A stretch of DNA of 64,000 nucleotides from Cliona cf. orientalis (GCA_963930775.1 OZ005701.1:5339669-5403668), one strand, 5' to 3'; positions 12,401 to 23,833 are shown, counted from the first letter of the stretch. Numbers and translations: made by a program. Notes: a model not told the origin generated them from the sequence alone.

Positions 12401-15400
12401 TATCACAATAGAAAAGCTGGTTGTAGTACAGCCTGTCTGAAACTGATTTTTCTTCAGTTACTCCAAGTCCAGAGAAGCCAGCTAGCTCTATAGCTCCATA
12501 GAAGGTGTCAGCAACAAACATACCTCCTTTCAGTGGCTTGAACTTGTACGGGAGAGGCTTCTGATTACAAAGTGCTCTGACTATTTTTAGCTTCGAGAGA
12601 TCCTGTTTAGTACTGCAATGCTGGATCTCAACTATGATAGGCTTAGTGAAGGTACACTGTGGCTCACAGCGCAGCCAAAAGACAGCACTGACTAGACTAG
12701 TGTTCTCTTGAAACTCATAGTCCCCACCAAGTGAAGCTTTGATGAAAATCGTACACTGCTGTAAGCCTTCTGGTAAACTGCCTGCGTGGATATGGAGCTT
12801 CAGGCCATTCCATTTGACAAGCTGACCTTGAGAAGAGTGCACAACCACGATTTTCTCACCACACTCTTCTACACCTGGCAAGTTCCACAGAGCTGCAAAA
12901 AAATACATCATTGTAGATAGCATGCAATGTATACAATAGCACGTGAAATCCAATATTTGCTAACTGCAGGTACATAGTACGTACCAAGATCATGTGCTTG
13001 AACTACCGGTAATGCTGAATGTGCAGCATCAATTTCCTCGATTTGATACTTGCCTGCAATGAAAATGAGCAGATAACATTTTTATACTTACAATACATTT
13101 CTGAAAAGTGAAATCATTGTACGTACCTTCTAAAGACTTCTGCTGGTGTAGTTGTAATTGTGTCTTACATTCTGGAGATTGTGGGTCTTTATTCTACGGT
13201 TATTAATAACATTATTCTTTCAATCAATACTGAATGAGTATTGCGTGACATACCACTTCCTTCACAATTTTCATTAGAGGTGTTTGGAATTCAGCAGATA
13301 ATCCGTAAGGCTCTAGTGAGTCTTCATCCAGTTTCAAAAACACATCACCACCAATTTTGGCATCTGCACACACAAGTATCAATGAATACCTATAAAGCCA
13401 TGTAACTAATGCATACCTTTCAGTTTGCCAATGTCAGATCGATAATCTACTCCCATGAATTCAGGATGGTCACACAACCACACACATAGTTGCTCATAAC
13501 TCAGATTCTTTATGAATGTCAATAGTGGCTTCTCTGCATGAATAACAATTACATATTTACAAGAGTGTGAAAAGACAGAGTGAACTAGAGAGATGGGGAG
13601 GCCTAGGGAGAGGAGCAAATGTTTATACTGTTACCAGATAGGTCTTCTCTTTCCACAAGAATTTCTGATTTACTCCTCTTTGCTTTCAAAAACTCTTCGA
13701 TCATTTCTTTGTCCTCTTGAGTATATTGCATTCTTAACTCACTCACTTTATGACCATGAGAACTCTCAATATTTGCTCTAATAATAATAATAATAATAAG
13801 AATAATAATAATTTAGTCGATAATAGCTATAAGTATGTTATGCCATGATACAATAATAATAGTGATGAACTCTACCTGTAGTTGTAACTGATTGCAGGAA
13901 ACACATTCCAAGGCTCTTTGCACATAGGACAGAATTTGTCAAAATTTTTGTACATACGAGCCAAGCACAGCTGACAAACAGCATGCCCGCACTGAAGTGT
14001 GCAGGGATCGACTTGCACATTTCGACACACAGGACACTTCACATCAGCCTTGAGTGTGTGCATGCATGTAATATACTATAACCTTGAATAATAATGTTTG
14101 AATAAAGTTTAATATACCTGTACATGTGTTGTACGAGGACTGACTTGAGCTGATTTAAATGTATGCATAAGAAAATTATGGCAAATGTAATCATACATAT
14201 CTCTGAAATCTAATAATGCACAGTGTTTCATGGCCCCTTAACCCTGACACTGTAATTTTATCCCATTAACCCTCATATTTCCGTGATACACCACTATTAT
14301 CACCCACCCAAGAGATTTCCTACATGACCCCTGCGACTGCGTGGAGCATAGTGCATATTAATTTTAATACAATGAAGTTATCTGTGAGATAGATACCTAA
14401 TAAATCTTGCACTTTATTCATCTCCATGGGTGTCAGGTTTAGATATGGGGCCCAAGACTCAAAAGAGCTCTGGTTAAAATTCTTAGCTGTGATTTCATTT
14501 TCTGTAAGAATCAAAGATATGAGTTAGGATAATAACTGGCAATGATTACCAAGGACTGATGTTGTAAGCGGTCAAGAGAGAAGCAAGGTTAGTGAAACAA
14601 GATAAGTACCAGGATCCAGCCATCTCATGCCCCCTTATAAGTAGGATAGGACTAGCTACACTACTCTATTTAAGAACACCACATGTACCGTGAGCGTATT
14701 ATCTATACCTTTAAATTTCTTGCAGACTTTGTAATGAATGCCATTAGCATTAACAAACAGCAAAAAGTCATTTTTGCTCATTTCAGTGCTAAAATCTTCA
14801 GGAAATTCTGCAGAAAATCCCAAAGAGTAACAATTGTTTTGGTCAACAATACTGCTTTGGTATTTACCTGGTAGATCTAGCTCCACTTCTGCTGACATCG
14901 ATACTACAGGTCGGCTTGATGTTGAAATAACACACCGGTAGGTTCCAGCATATCTGCTCTCAAAACCATCAATAACCAGGGTATGCGAGTCGCTGTTTTT
15001 TAAACATTCCCCATCCTCAATTATCTCCTCTCCTTCATAATTTACTATTGACCACTGATACTTGAGCTGATCTCTGCTGGAGGTGGCCATGAACAAGTGG
15101 TCCATAGATAGTTTAACAACACTGCCCAAGTCCTTCGTCTGATGATCATATGGTTCCTATCAAGACATTGAAGATAAAGTTAAGTACTCTGCATGAAATG
15201 ACAAATCAAACCGTACATTCAAATTTCTCTTGCTATACTTACCTTGAACCATACTACTATAGACTGTTCAAACGTATCCAGAGTTAGTGGATGTGGTCTA
15301 TTTTTGTCCAACAGACAATTGGCCTTAATTTCAGGCTCATTATCATGAGGTTTACTGCTGAATTCCATCACGTGCTCTGACTCCATTCCTCTTCCATGCA

Positions 15401-17626
15401 AGGTGCATTGACAAGCAACCGTGTACTCTTTCAAAGGTGCATTTGAAGAATTCGAAATGACTGTATCAATATCATTCCAAACCTTTCTGCAAATATGATG
15501 ACCATCTGTAACAAGCTGGAATGGTTCTTTTGAATGAGTATGCACAATATGAATCTCATAATAAATTTTGGTTGATACTAGGGTCACGAAATATTTTTTC
15601 TCATCTGTTTCAACGATAAAGGTGGCTTTATTTCTCCAATAAATGTTATTTTTGGTCGTCATGTCTTCCTTTTCAAGCGGAAGCTTCCAATTGCGGTCGG
15701 ATATCAATCTTGTGAAGAGGTAGCAGAATCCACCCATTGGGGAAAATCCACACTTGAAATACATTCTGAGAGGAATAATTGAGCAGGCTTCTCCATCTTG
15801 TAGCTGCAGTTGGAGCTCCTCTGGTCGAGCATCATTCAGCACAATCGGAATTATGAACTCCAGATGAATATCCTGTGTTGAATGGCCCTCATCCTTAGGC
15901 TCGGCTGAAGAATCATTCGGCTCACTGAACTGAACTGGAGCAATGATTCCAAGATGCTGAAGTATAATTAGCAACTGGTCAATCAGAAGCTGACATCCTT
16001 TCTTCATCGATTTCAATTTGCAATGTTCCTTTAATTCCTGATACATAAATATTCCCCATTTCTTCAACCGCAAGGAGAGCACTGTGCTGCTTTTACTGAA
16101 TGAGTCGAAAATTAGCTCAGATATACCTTTGTACACGACTGAGGGATCACAGATGACTAAGTCCTTAAGTTCACGTATCTCTGGGAAATACATCACGATC
16201 CCAAAGATCTTATGAAGACGAGCTAGCAAGCTCGGGAGCTGTATTTCCTTGATATACAACTTGCTAGCAATCTGCTGACAATGGCTATATTGAAGTACTG
16301 AATGACCGACAACCTTCATCCTGCGCAATACAATTGAAAACATGTACCACGAGGGTGGCAGCTTCTCTGACTCAGGACAAGAGAGCTTATTCTCAACAAT
16401 ATCCAAAATCACTTTTCGATAATCCTCAGGTCGATTACTACATCTGTCAGTTTTTTCAATGCTCACTTCTAGCACCATCTTATCTTCTTTATCTTCAGCA
16501 AATACGAGGCCACTCTTCAGGAACGGTTCAACTTTCTTACTAACAATATTATTTACACATTCAACATGATGAGGTTTGACTTTATCAACATGTGTACCAA
16601 CGAGTAGGGCCACGTTATCTTTTGATACTGAAGAAGTACTCGATACACAGATTAATGACTGCATAACTATGTCTATCTGCTCATAGAGTGTACCAGTGTG
16701 CACTTCCACAGAGGCACCTTGCTGTTGAACTGTCTCGTGAAGTCTACTCTCGAAGTGCTCATATGAGAAGAAAAGAAGGTAGAGTGCTTTGCCAACTGTC
16801 ACTGTAGGAAGCAATTCTAGGAATGCCCTTTGACCTCCGGTATCAATCAAGTGACATATTTTCTTGATAAGTGGGATATTTGTAGGCACTTTTTCGCCTT
16901 TTTGTAGGAGACTAGTCATTTCGTCAAAATACTCATCAATTTCATTAGAAATTTGTTCAATTTCTTGCTTCTGGGCTGCTAGTATTTCTTCATCAATAAT
17001 TTCACAATATGCATACTTTACTTGTACTCTTTCGTCATCTTCACTTGAAATTGACAATTGTTTCTGATTTGCAGTACCAGCTTCAAATTGCTGATTAGTA
17101 TCAGGAACAGTGGTATGTGTCTCATGTTGTCTTGAATCATACTCTTCAGTAGGTGTCTGGTTGTCAGTTGCTTGTGATTGATCATCTTTCTCGCTGATTG
17201 ATTGTGAAGGCACATTCGTTGGTTTATATTCTTCCTCAGGAGTAGTCGAGGATTCTGTGGTCACTACACTTACACTTTCATTTGAATCAGTCTGTGTGCC
17301 AGCTGCTTCTAAAATGTGCTTATATATGGTCAGTGCTTCTGTTGTGAGGTCTTCAGTATCCGTTTCACTGTACAAGTGCAAATCAAGCAGCATTTCTGAG
17401 CTCATGTGGGCCGAGAGAAAGTGTGACTCTGCTACTCCAGTGCTTGTTGATGTCTTGCTGGGCTGAAAGTCCTTCATCGCTAATCGCTTCCAGAAGGTGG
17501 ACTTTCCGGATCGCGGTACTCCACTCAATATCATCTTGAATACTTGAAGCCGCACTTCAAGGTTTTCACTTCTTAATGCACTTTCGTACAAATTTTTATA
17601 CACGTGATCCTGAAGCTCTTTGATAC
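8877..17626 (-). CDS. Roc-COR GTPase with Ig, RING, two SAM, ZU5 and death domains
   Basis: Seventeen minus-strand exons join at GT-AG sites in a continuous frame of 1,749 codons, ending at TGA 8,877-8,879. Exon ends, 5' to 3': 17626-15243, 15156-14709, 14501-14397, 14149-14118, 14048-13876, 13777-13635, 13533-13417, 13363-13254, 13193-13127, 13053-12985, 12892-12333, 12275-12117, 12060-11883, 11769-11593, 10300-10191, 9422-9332, 9205-8877. Every join keeps phase, which strongly supports one gene. Domain order: Roc GTPase and COR-like region, Ig-like domain, short helical segment, C3HC4 RING, SAM, ZU5 with a following module, second SAM, death domain. It is probably a cytoplasmic signalling scaffold in which GTP-dependent dimerisation controls a ubiquitin ligase and death-fold contacts (inference from domains). 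The first exon opens with a split codon, so the true start lies upstream and was not found. No close relative is recognised. Confidence 0.85.
10191..11769 (-). CDS. Exons 14-15: second SAM-like domain split by a 1.3 kb intron
   Basis: Exon 11,593-11,769 encodes FNYEQLAEWLTNHPKLMG and DISILK. Exon 10,191-10,300 encodes ISGSAFLSLDESTLKQFGV. It aligns residue by residue with the first SAM, including the intron position, so the two arose by duplication. The intron (10,301-11,592) is the longest of the gene and contains a CpG-rich block and a MITE. Confidence 0.75.
10400..10800. other. CpG-rich block with NRF1-type palindrome
   Basis: Inside the SAM2 intron the composition changes to GC-rich with many CG steps. 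Bases 10,760-10,771 are TGCGCATGCGCA, the full palindromic NRF1 site (known motif). It could be an internal promoter or part of a transposon. No exon could be matched to it. Confidence 0.45.
10925..11528. mobile_element. MITE, TGTGAC-type family, copy 1
   Basis: The left end reads ATGTGACTGTCCACGAGAAA and the right end is its imperfect inverse (CTCATGGATAGTCACGTAT). Subterminal GCATAATG words mirror each other. A second copy lies at 26,259-26,983. A different element with nearly the same ends lies at 51,695-52,372. Confidence 0.75.
12117..12892 (-). CDS. Exons 11-12: ZU5-like domain
   Basis: The segment begins near LPGVEECGEKIVVVHSSQ and runs through LVKWNGLKLHIHAGSLPEG, a ZU5-type G/L-x-I-x-P/A-G-x-L pattern, then the paired-strand region VFWLRCEP. 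Exon 12 continues with HAGCYQVIEL. In ankyrins, UNC5 and PIDD a ZU5 is followed by UPA and death domains. Here a UPA-sized module (12,117-12,275 and 11,883-12,060) and eventually a death domain follow in the same order. Confidence 0.7.
13254..13533 (-). CDS. Exons 7-8: first SAM-like domain
   Basis: Exon 13,417-13,533 gives LSYEQLCVWLCDHPEFMG and DIGKLK. Exon 13,254-13,363 gives the second half, GGDVFLKLDEDSLEPYGLS. The W-L, I-x-G/F-L-x-L and L-x-x-x-G-L/V positions fit a SAM domain. The intron splits it after a lysine codon plus one base, exactly as in the second SAM. Confidence 0.75.
13876..14048 (-). CDS. Exon 5: C3HC4 RING finger
   Basis: Ligands follow C-x2-C-x11-C-x-H-x2-C-x2-C-x11-C-x2-C, starting at CPVC and ending at CPMC, with CGH in the middle. 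All eight zinc ligands are present, so it could be an active E3 ubiquitin ligase RING (family knowledge). The following exon (13,635-13,777) is charged and helical. Confidence 0.9.
14118..14501 (-). CDS. Exons 3-4: helical linker before the RING
   Basis: Exon 14,397-14,501 encodes NQSSFESWAPYLNLTPMEM, which resembles the first two helices of a death-fold domain (W..YL.LTP.E). No further helices follow, so it is a fragment or a different fold. A 32-base micro-exon (14,118-14,149) then encodes QVSPRTTHVQ. Both keep the frame. Confidence 0.6.
14709..15156 (-). CDS. Exon 2: Ig-like domain
   Basis: The residues around KYQW and SHTLVIDGFESRYAGTYRC give the Ig C-strand tryptophan and the F-strand D/R-x-A-G-x-Y-x-C signature. 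The B-strand cysteine expected about ten residues before the tryptophan is absent, so no canonical disulphide can form. That fits an intracellular I-set-like fold. About 60 further residues (FLLFVNANGIHYKV) form an unassigned segment. Confidence 0.75.
15243..17626 (-). CDS. Exon 1 as read: Roc GTPase and COR-like region
   Basis: This 796-residue exon carries Walker A GVPRSGKST (about residues 35-43), switch II DTGGQ (about 261-265) and the guanine-specificity motif THVD (about 344-347), the Roc pattern. Roc proteins are Ras-like GTPases followed by a COR dimerisation region, matched here by the helical sequence from about residue 430 on. Odd: about 220 residues separate Walker A from DTGGQ because of an acidic, Thr/Gln-rich low-complexity insertion (about 110-200) and a coiled coil (about 205-240). 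The last third holds many beta-like segments and a charged WFK end, then a GTAAGT donor. The 5' acceptor at 17,627 (CTAATAG) is good, but no upstream coding exon could be matched in phase. Confidence 0.85.
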
Positions 17627-18470
17627 CTATTAGTGCAGATACATAACAGCATTGTGCAATGTGTAAATGGTATTCACCAGGCTCTTTCTACTCTACAAAG
17701 AGGGACTTGATATGGGGGCAAGCGTGAGCGGGCTTCATATTTAATCGTTCATCGGAAGTTTGTTGGTCCGCCTGTAGGTTTGGCCGACCGAGCATGCACA
17801 TAAAAATAACACGTGCTTTCTATTGTGCCACGCCTCTTTGCCAATTATTTGCGCATGCTCAATGATCAGAGTTAAAGGATGTCAAGAACTCGGGAAGAAA
17901 GGCCAAGAACAAGCATATCGGGTCCTACAGCGAATGAACTAGACAGAGAAGAGAGCAACAGAGAGCGAGCGCGATTAAGAGAGCTCGAGATGGAAGCGAC
18001 GAATGAACAATGTCACAGTAGCTTTGTCAGTATGTTCCAGCTTGTTGTTCACTAACAAACTAATATTTACAAGTCCACTGCTAAGTAGTTGAGTCTTGAA
18101 AAAGGATGGCCACATAGAACCCGAGACATGTGCGTGTGGACATTGCGACATTGCTTGCATAATTTGTGCATAATATTATAGCTACGTGTGTCATGCACAC
18201 CCAAGCTTGCAAACGCTCACCCCCACGATGAAATACATCACACTAATAATTATAACCTTGATGGCTGACATATCAATGAGTGCATTTGCCATTAACGCAG
18301 TTCTGTACGCCCTTTTAGGTTTGCAGTTATCTATGCATAGCTCTTTTAATTTGTAGGCACATATACAACCATGTACACAGGCACTTGCATGTCTCACACA
18401 TGCAAACATAATGTGTATTATCCTATACTGTTTGTTTCATCTACTTCATTCTTGTTATTCAGTGATGTGT
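17627..18470 (+). other. Intergenic region, possible divergent promoter and short exon
   Basis: This holds the upstream side of the Roc-COR gene. On the plus strand, bases 17,879-18,052 form a 57-codon ATG frame, very rich in Arg and Glu (ERARLRELEMEA), which may be the first exon of a gene cut off by the DIRS insertion. No splice partner was found. GCGCATGCTC near 17,850 resembles half an NRF1 site. The rest shows nothing recognisable. Confidence 0.35.
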
Positions 18471-18474
18471 CGCC

Positions 18475-21400
18475 TCAGGCAGGACCTTGTATAAGCACAA
18501 GTGAGTCGGTTCGGTGTAATCCCCAAAGCAGGGCAACCTGAAAGTGGAGGCTAATTGTGGACTTGTCAAGCCCAAGGGAGTATAGTATGAATGATGGAAT
18601 ATATGCTCAGTTAAGTATGTGTCAGTTGAAGATGTGGTACAAAGGATTTGGAGCATGGGTACAAACGCATCGTTGACTAAGATTGACATTCAGCATGCAT
18701 ATACTGAATATCCCTGTACACATGGAGGACAGAGTGTTGTTAGTAATGCAATGAAGAGAAAAATTTTATATGGATACAGTACTTCAATTTAGCTTAAGAT
18801 CAGCGCCAAAAATAGCCGGCATGCTAGAGTGGATCCTATGGCAGGCGGGCGTGATATCGATCATGCACTATCTCAATGACCACCTGACAATGGGCAAGAA
18901 GCAGACCAAAGAATGCGAGAGCAATTTAGCGTTGACACAACAAATTTATATGCTTGGATAGGTGTGCCACTGAAGGTGGAGAAAATGGAAGGTCCTACTG
19001 AGATCCTGATATTTTTTGGAGTACTGATTGATATGTCAAAAATGGAGCGAAGGCTACCAGTAGAAAGTTAATGGAACTGAAGAGTCTTATGGGACAATGG
19101 AAGTACAGACAGGCTAGCACTAAGCGGCACCTACTTAGCCTCATTGCAAAGCTATAGCTCATGCGGCAAAAATCGTAAAACCTGACGGAATGTTCTTGCG
19201 TAGAATGCTTGATATAGCTCACTCTGTAAAGGATGTCAACCATTATGTGAAATTAAAATCAAATTTCAAATCAGATCTAGCCTGGTGGGAATGTTTTCTG
19301 GAGCACTGGAATGGGCTCAGCATGATGGAGTCTATCCACCATAAGCAGGCCTCTTCAGCAGTGTGGCATACGGATGCTTCAGGAACATGGGGCTGCGTGA
19401 GGGGCTTATTGGGAAGGAAGGGGCCGATGGATTTAGGGCCAATGGAATGTAGACTGGCAGCCTAAAAATATTATACTCAAAGAAATGATACCAGTTGTAT
19501 TGGCAACAGCAATGTGGGGAAAGCACTGTAGGCATAAACATGTACTCATTTACATGGCAGTGGTGCAAATAATGGCCTCAAAGAGCCAGGTATAGTGCAT
19601 CTCCTTCGATGCCTACACTACTTTATTGCCATATTTGACATAAATATAAAAAAGTAGTACATTCGGGAAAGCTTAATGTTATGGCTGATTCTCTTTCGCA
19701 ACATTTTACAGAATCATCAAATGGCAGCATGCAACATGTAGGGGTTCCCAGACCCAATTCCTCCAATTCTATGGCAATTATTGATAACAATGCAACTGGA
19801 TTGGACTTGTGTGAATTGGAGGGAATGCTCAGGACCTTTGCAAGCAAGCTTAAGTATCAATTTACAAAAGGCTTATCAGAAACAGTATTTGGAATTAGTC
19901 TGTTGCTGGCCACAGAGCATGTGTTAATTTAATTTGTTCGTGGCAGATGTTTCATCTAGAGTGCGCCATGCCATTCAACTGCCCGCTCATACCTCTCAGC
20001 ATTACGACATTTGCACACAAATAATGGGTATGGAGAACCTCTGAAAGGGGCGTTGCAGTTGGATCTGCTTTTGAGAGGTCTTAAATGGAGAAAACCGAGG
20101 GGCTAGGACACAAGACTGCCGATCACCCCATGGATTTTAATGAGAGTATGGGAAGTACTGATGCAAAAATCTCATGAAATTGATAAAATAATTTATGGGC
20201 TGCGTGCTGCCTGGCATTTTTTTGCATTTTTGAGAGCAGGGGAGTTTCCAGTTCAAGCTGGCAAACATTTTGACCCGGCTATGCACTTGACCCCTCGAGA
20301 TGTGGAGGTGGACCTTCACAGTCTACCCCAAAACGCCGGTTTGCTTGGAAAACGGGAAATGATATTCATACTATGGCATACACAGCTGCACATGACCATA
20401 TATGGGCTTCTGTGAGGCCTCCCCTGACCATATATAACGGGTCTATATGTAGCAGACCACAAAATTAATATGCACACATGTGATCAGTTTCTGTATACTA
20501 CATACAGATACTACAGTAGTCTAGAACGTGCGCCGCGAAGGACTTAGCTGATTGTTCACAGAATGAACTTCTTTCACATTTTGCAAGCTTGAATCTCCAT
20601 TACAGGTGGATATCTCAGTTCCACACTCAGCCAGCACAGTGTCGTAATGGTATGGATTGTGTACAGCAAGTCCTGGAGTTACTGATATGGTCCACTTGCA
20701 AATTCTGATTCAGACACCAAATCTATCAAAGTCAGCGGTCAAGATGGACCACTACCAAAGATCTGTTTAGTACTAGCTTTCTCGCTCGGGATATTGTTAG
20801 TAGAGAAGTTGAAGTTCAGTTTAGTCCTTGTCCTGTTATTACAGCTAGTTTAGTTCTAAAGTTAGGGTTGTTAGAATTGCTAAATTTATTCTGTACTTCA
20901 TGCTCAAAGAAAGTGTACAAATCAGAGTACTGGAACACTATGAATCATCCAGTGTACTCTTCTGGTACTAACCTGATGTACAGGAGTGACTTTGGAGCGC
21001 TCAGATGCCCACTACTGAAATGATCCACTTTGGACAGTGCTGGTAGACATATAAGGTCTTATCTTTCTTACCATTTTGTTCGGTGACTCCAGTCTTTTCT
21101 TGTCTTGATTCAGGTATGAAACGTAAGTAAAAGAGTTACTCTGACTAGTCTATACGTTAAGGCAAGCGCTTGTGTTTCTAGAAAGTTACACTTCTACACA
21201 TTGCACTGTACAAAATCCATGTGCTCAAAGGTCACGCATATCATTAACCCCCATGCATACATACAATACCTTTCACCATTTACTACGAAGTATATAAACT
21301 TCCGGGTGTCGATGGGTAGACTGTTCAATTCTAAAGTTAGAATTAAGAGGTCAAAGATAGATCAATGGAGAGGGAGTGGATCTGTTTGTTGGAAAAATTG

Positions 21401-21610
21401 GAAATGAATAGTGCCCGATAGCTGCAATGTTAGCATTCCTGGCAGTGAGAGGACAAGACGATGCCCCCTTCTTTAAAACTAAAGAAGGAGCTCCACTCTC
21501 TCGGCAAGTGCCAGGAAAAATGGTAAAGGATACATTAACAAAAGCTGGTAATAACTGCACCAGGTATAATGGCTACTACTCAAACACTAGGCTGATGGAA
21601 ACGTGATGTT
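18475..21610 (+). mobile_element. Degenerate DIRS-type tyrosine-recombinase retrotransposon
   Basis: Remnants read in DIRS order. Reverse transcriptase starts near 18,510 (FGVIPK with W-R-L-I-V-D words). It continues at 18,770 with DTVLQFSLRSAPKI and the YLDD motif changed to YLND. An LGVPL-K region follows near 18,957. RNase H begins near 19,190 with LAWWECFLEHWNG and TDASGTWGC, then ends with LNVMADSLS at 19,675. A tyrosine recombinase follows: AWHFFAFLRAGEF (20,200) and AAMLAFLAVRG (21,420). Stops and frame changes occur throughout, so it is dead. DIRS elements integrate with a tyrosine recombinase rather than an integrase (family knowledge). Terminal repeats were not found. A separate 1 kb element splits the recombinase. 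Confidence 0.85.
20319..21323. mobile_element. 1 kb element nested in the DIRS recombinase
   Basis: Recombinase homology stops after VEVDLHS and resumes at VRIKRSKIDQW about 1 kb later. The interruption is bounded by inverted ends CAGTCTACCC and GGGTAGACTG with TTCA on both outer sides (20,315-20,318 and 21,324-21,327). No coding frame with a domain lies inside. The superfamily is unknown. Confidence 0.6.
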
Positions 21611-22530
21611 TACAGAAGGAACATTAGAATTGCAAGAGATCAATTGATAGCCTTCTCAGTGTAAATGTCATCTAGTCTAAATGTATAACGGTGTATATAT
21701 ATAGAGGTGTAGGTATCATATTTGTTATGGTCATGCTGATCTAAAGTTGTACCCGATTATGAATATGAAATGTTTATAATACAGTTGTACCCAATTGTGA
21801 ATACTAAAATTGTCATGGGGAGTTTAAAGTATTATGGTTTGATTTTGGAGGATGTTTGTGATATTTTGGGGGCCATCCCCCAAATCAGAGCAGGATAATA
21901 CATGTAATAAATTAATAATGGATACATGCGGGCAGGCAGCGAACTAAACAAGCAGCAAGGTATGCAAGAAAAGCTAACTACTGTGTTTATGCTAATAGAA
22001 CGCAGGCTAAAAAAATAATTACGATTTTAATTTTAACATGATTTTCTGGTAAAGGTCGTCACACTCTACATTAAGATGTATTATGAAAAGTCCTAGAATG
22101 CAACTTTTCTTGCGCTAATTAGATCTTGCGTTTTATTTGCATAAATTCAATGATGCAGCAAGATATAATATGAAATGCAATAAAAAGGCAAAAATGCAGC
22201 AACATTTGTAAATAGGCAATGCAACAATAAGGCAAAATGCAGCAAATGAAAGGATGCAATATGTATTGATGGAAAAGTAATGGGGTTGGCCACATGCAAG
22301 TGATGCCAAGCGATTGTAGTGGAGCCTACTGAATTAGGAAAATTGATCTTGAGGGGTGGCCTATCCCTTAGGATGAGGGAGTGTGCACGCAATGCTAGTA
22401 ATATGGACACTCCCCCACCAGCTTGCAGCACGCTGGCCTCGACACCAACCCCTAAATGATAAGTAGGCTTCAAGACATCATCGAGGGTTAATGGCCTGCG
22501 GAACAGCATCTAGCGTTAAGTTACCACTAA
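21611..22530. other. Non-coding, nothing recognised
   Basis: A 120-codon minus-strand frame (22,147-22,509) has no domain or paired splice sites and is rich in His, Leu and Ile. GCTAATTAGATCTTGC near 22,115 recurs at 27,855. Confidence 0.4.
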
Positions 22531-22963
22531 GGCCACTACAAATTGGATCATAGTTTCCCGTCCACTGCCCGCATGCCTTTCGAGCCATCGCCAGTTTTTT
22601 TCTATTATTGCACTTACTTTCTATTAAAACGAAAATATTGATGACGCAATTGAATTTTCAATATTATTTACGGTCTGTTCCATGTGCGCTCAAGTTGCAA
22701 GCTGACGTAGATGGCTCATTCAGTACTTACTCACTGCAGTTCTCGCTCTGCATGATGATCGCTACACTTGTGAGTAGCTTAATTCATATGTCCTAAGACT
22801 GTGCTTGCCATGTCAGCTGAAGATGGCGGGATTAGCTCAACCCGGCAGCCGTTTGTGGTTTATACCACATCCGGTAATAATGAATAATAAAAATTAATCG
22901 CCCACCCGCATGCTATTGAATCGACAGCCAGGACGGGAAGCAACTATGCAATTTGTAGTGGCC
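22531..22963. mobile_element. Harbinger-like MITE with TAA target duplication
   Basis: A 433-base element starts GGCCACTACAAATTG and ends with its inverse. TAA lies at 22,528-22,530 and 22,964-22,966. The inverted repeat continues as ATAGTTNCTTCCCGTCC and CCCGCATGC. The GGCC start and TAA target match the element at 5,938-6,223, although the interiors differ. Confidence 0.75.
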
Positions 22964-22966
22964 TAA

Positions 22967-23833
22967 TCCATAGTCGTGTAGTATTATTAGCAATAGCATA
23001 CATGAAAGCAGGCCCCTGAGCCAATGGCAGCATGGTTAGGGTTAGATCCTAACTAGCTAGCTGTCTACACTAAGACCTATCGTTTGGCAAAACGAAAATG
23101 ATGTTTTCCTGCTTATGATTAAGCACACATGCGTATGTATTACGTCGTTACATGCAATAATTTCGTATATCTATCTGTGTACCGCGCCCTACGCAGGACA
23201 GAATGAATTTTTCTCGTTTTCAAAGGCTCGTTTCTCAAAGCGTCTTGAGCGATTCTGTTCCACGCTACTGCTATACACTGCTACTACGGTGTAGATATTG
23301 AGGATGCCTCGTTTTTCGTTCTGGAACAAGTGTTACAGATTTGCCCTGAATTCAAATTTCCATTCAGCAGAAAAGATCAAGAAATGGACGAGCGAGTTGA
23401 AATATCATGAAGAAAGTACTCCAGACGAAGAATTGGTAGCTAAAACCTAGCTAATTTAGTAGCTAAAGTTTAGTATTTTCTTTAGTTGATAGTCTAGCTA
23501 GAAAATAGAACAGGCTTAAAGTGATAAATTATTTTAGATTTTCAAAGAGCACTTGTGGTGGCTGAGTGGTCCTGGAAGACTCGGAATTCAGCGGAGTTAC
23601 TGCTCTGGTACTTACCTACTTGTGGATCAAGTGCCCTAGTGCTGGTGTGAGTGTTACAGATTTGCCCCGAATTCAAAGATGCCATCAGCCATACGTGACT
23701 GAAAAGTTGTTCATGTCTACATCGGTCATCTCGGCACGTGTAGTCTCGTTCTTGGTATCAATGTGAAGCTCAGCTCTTTTTTTTCAATGGTACTTTAGAT
23801 AGAATGATAGCTAACTCACACTAGAAGACAGTT
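22967..23833. other. Non-coding with a short duplicated phrase
   Basis: The phrase GTGTTACAGATTTGCCC plus GAATTCAAA occurs twice (near 23,330 and 23,648), hinting at an old partial duplication. No exon could be supported. Confidence 0.4.

Noticed and set aside
8141-17626. Joining the kinase-loop exon to the Roc-COR gene as its last exons
   Set aside because: The death-domain exon ends in a clean stop and no donor in phase precedes it, so the join is not supported by sequence alone.
22147-22509. 120-codon minus-strand frame
   Set aside because: No domain, biased composition and no neighbouring exon in phase.
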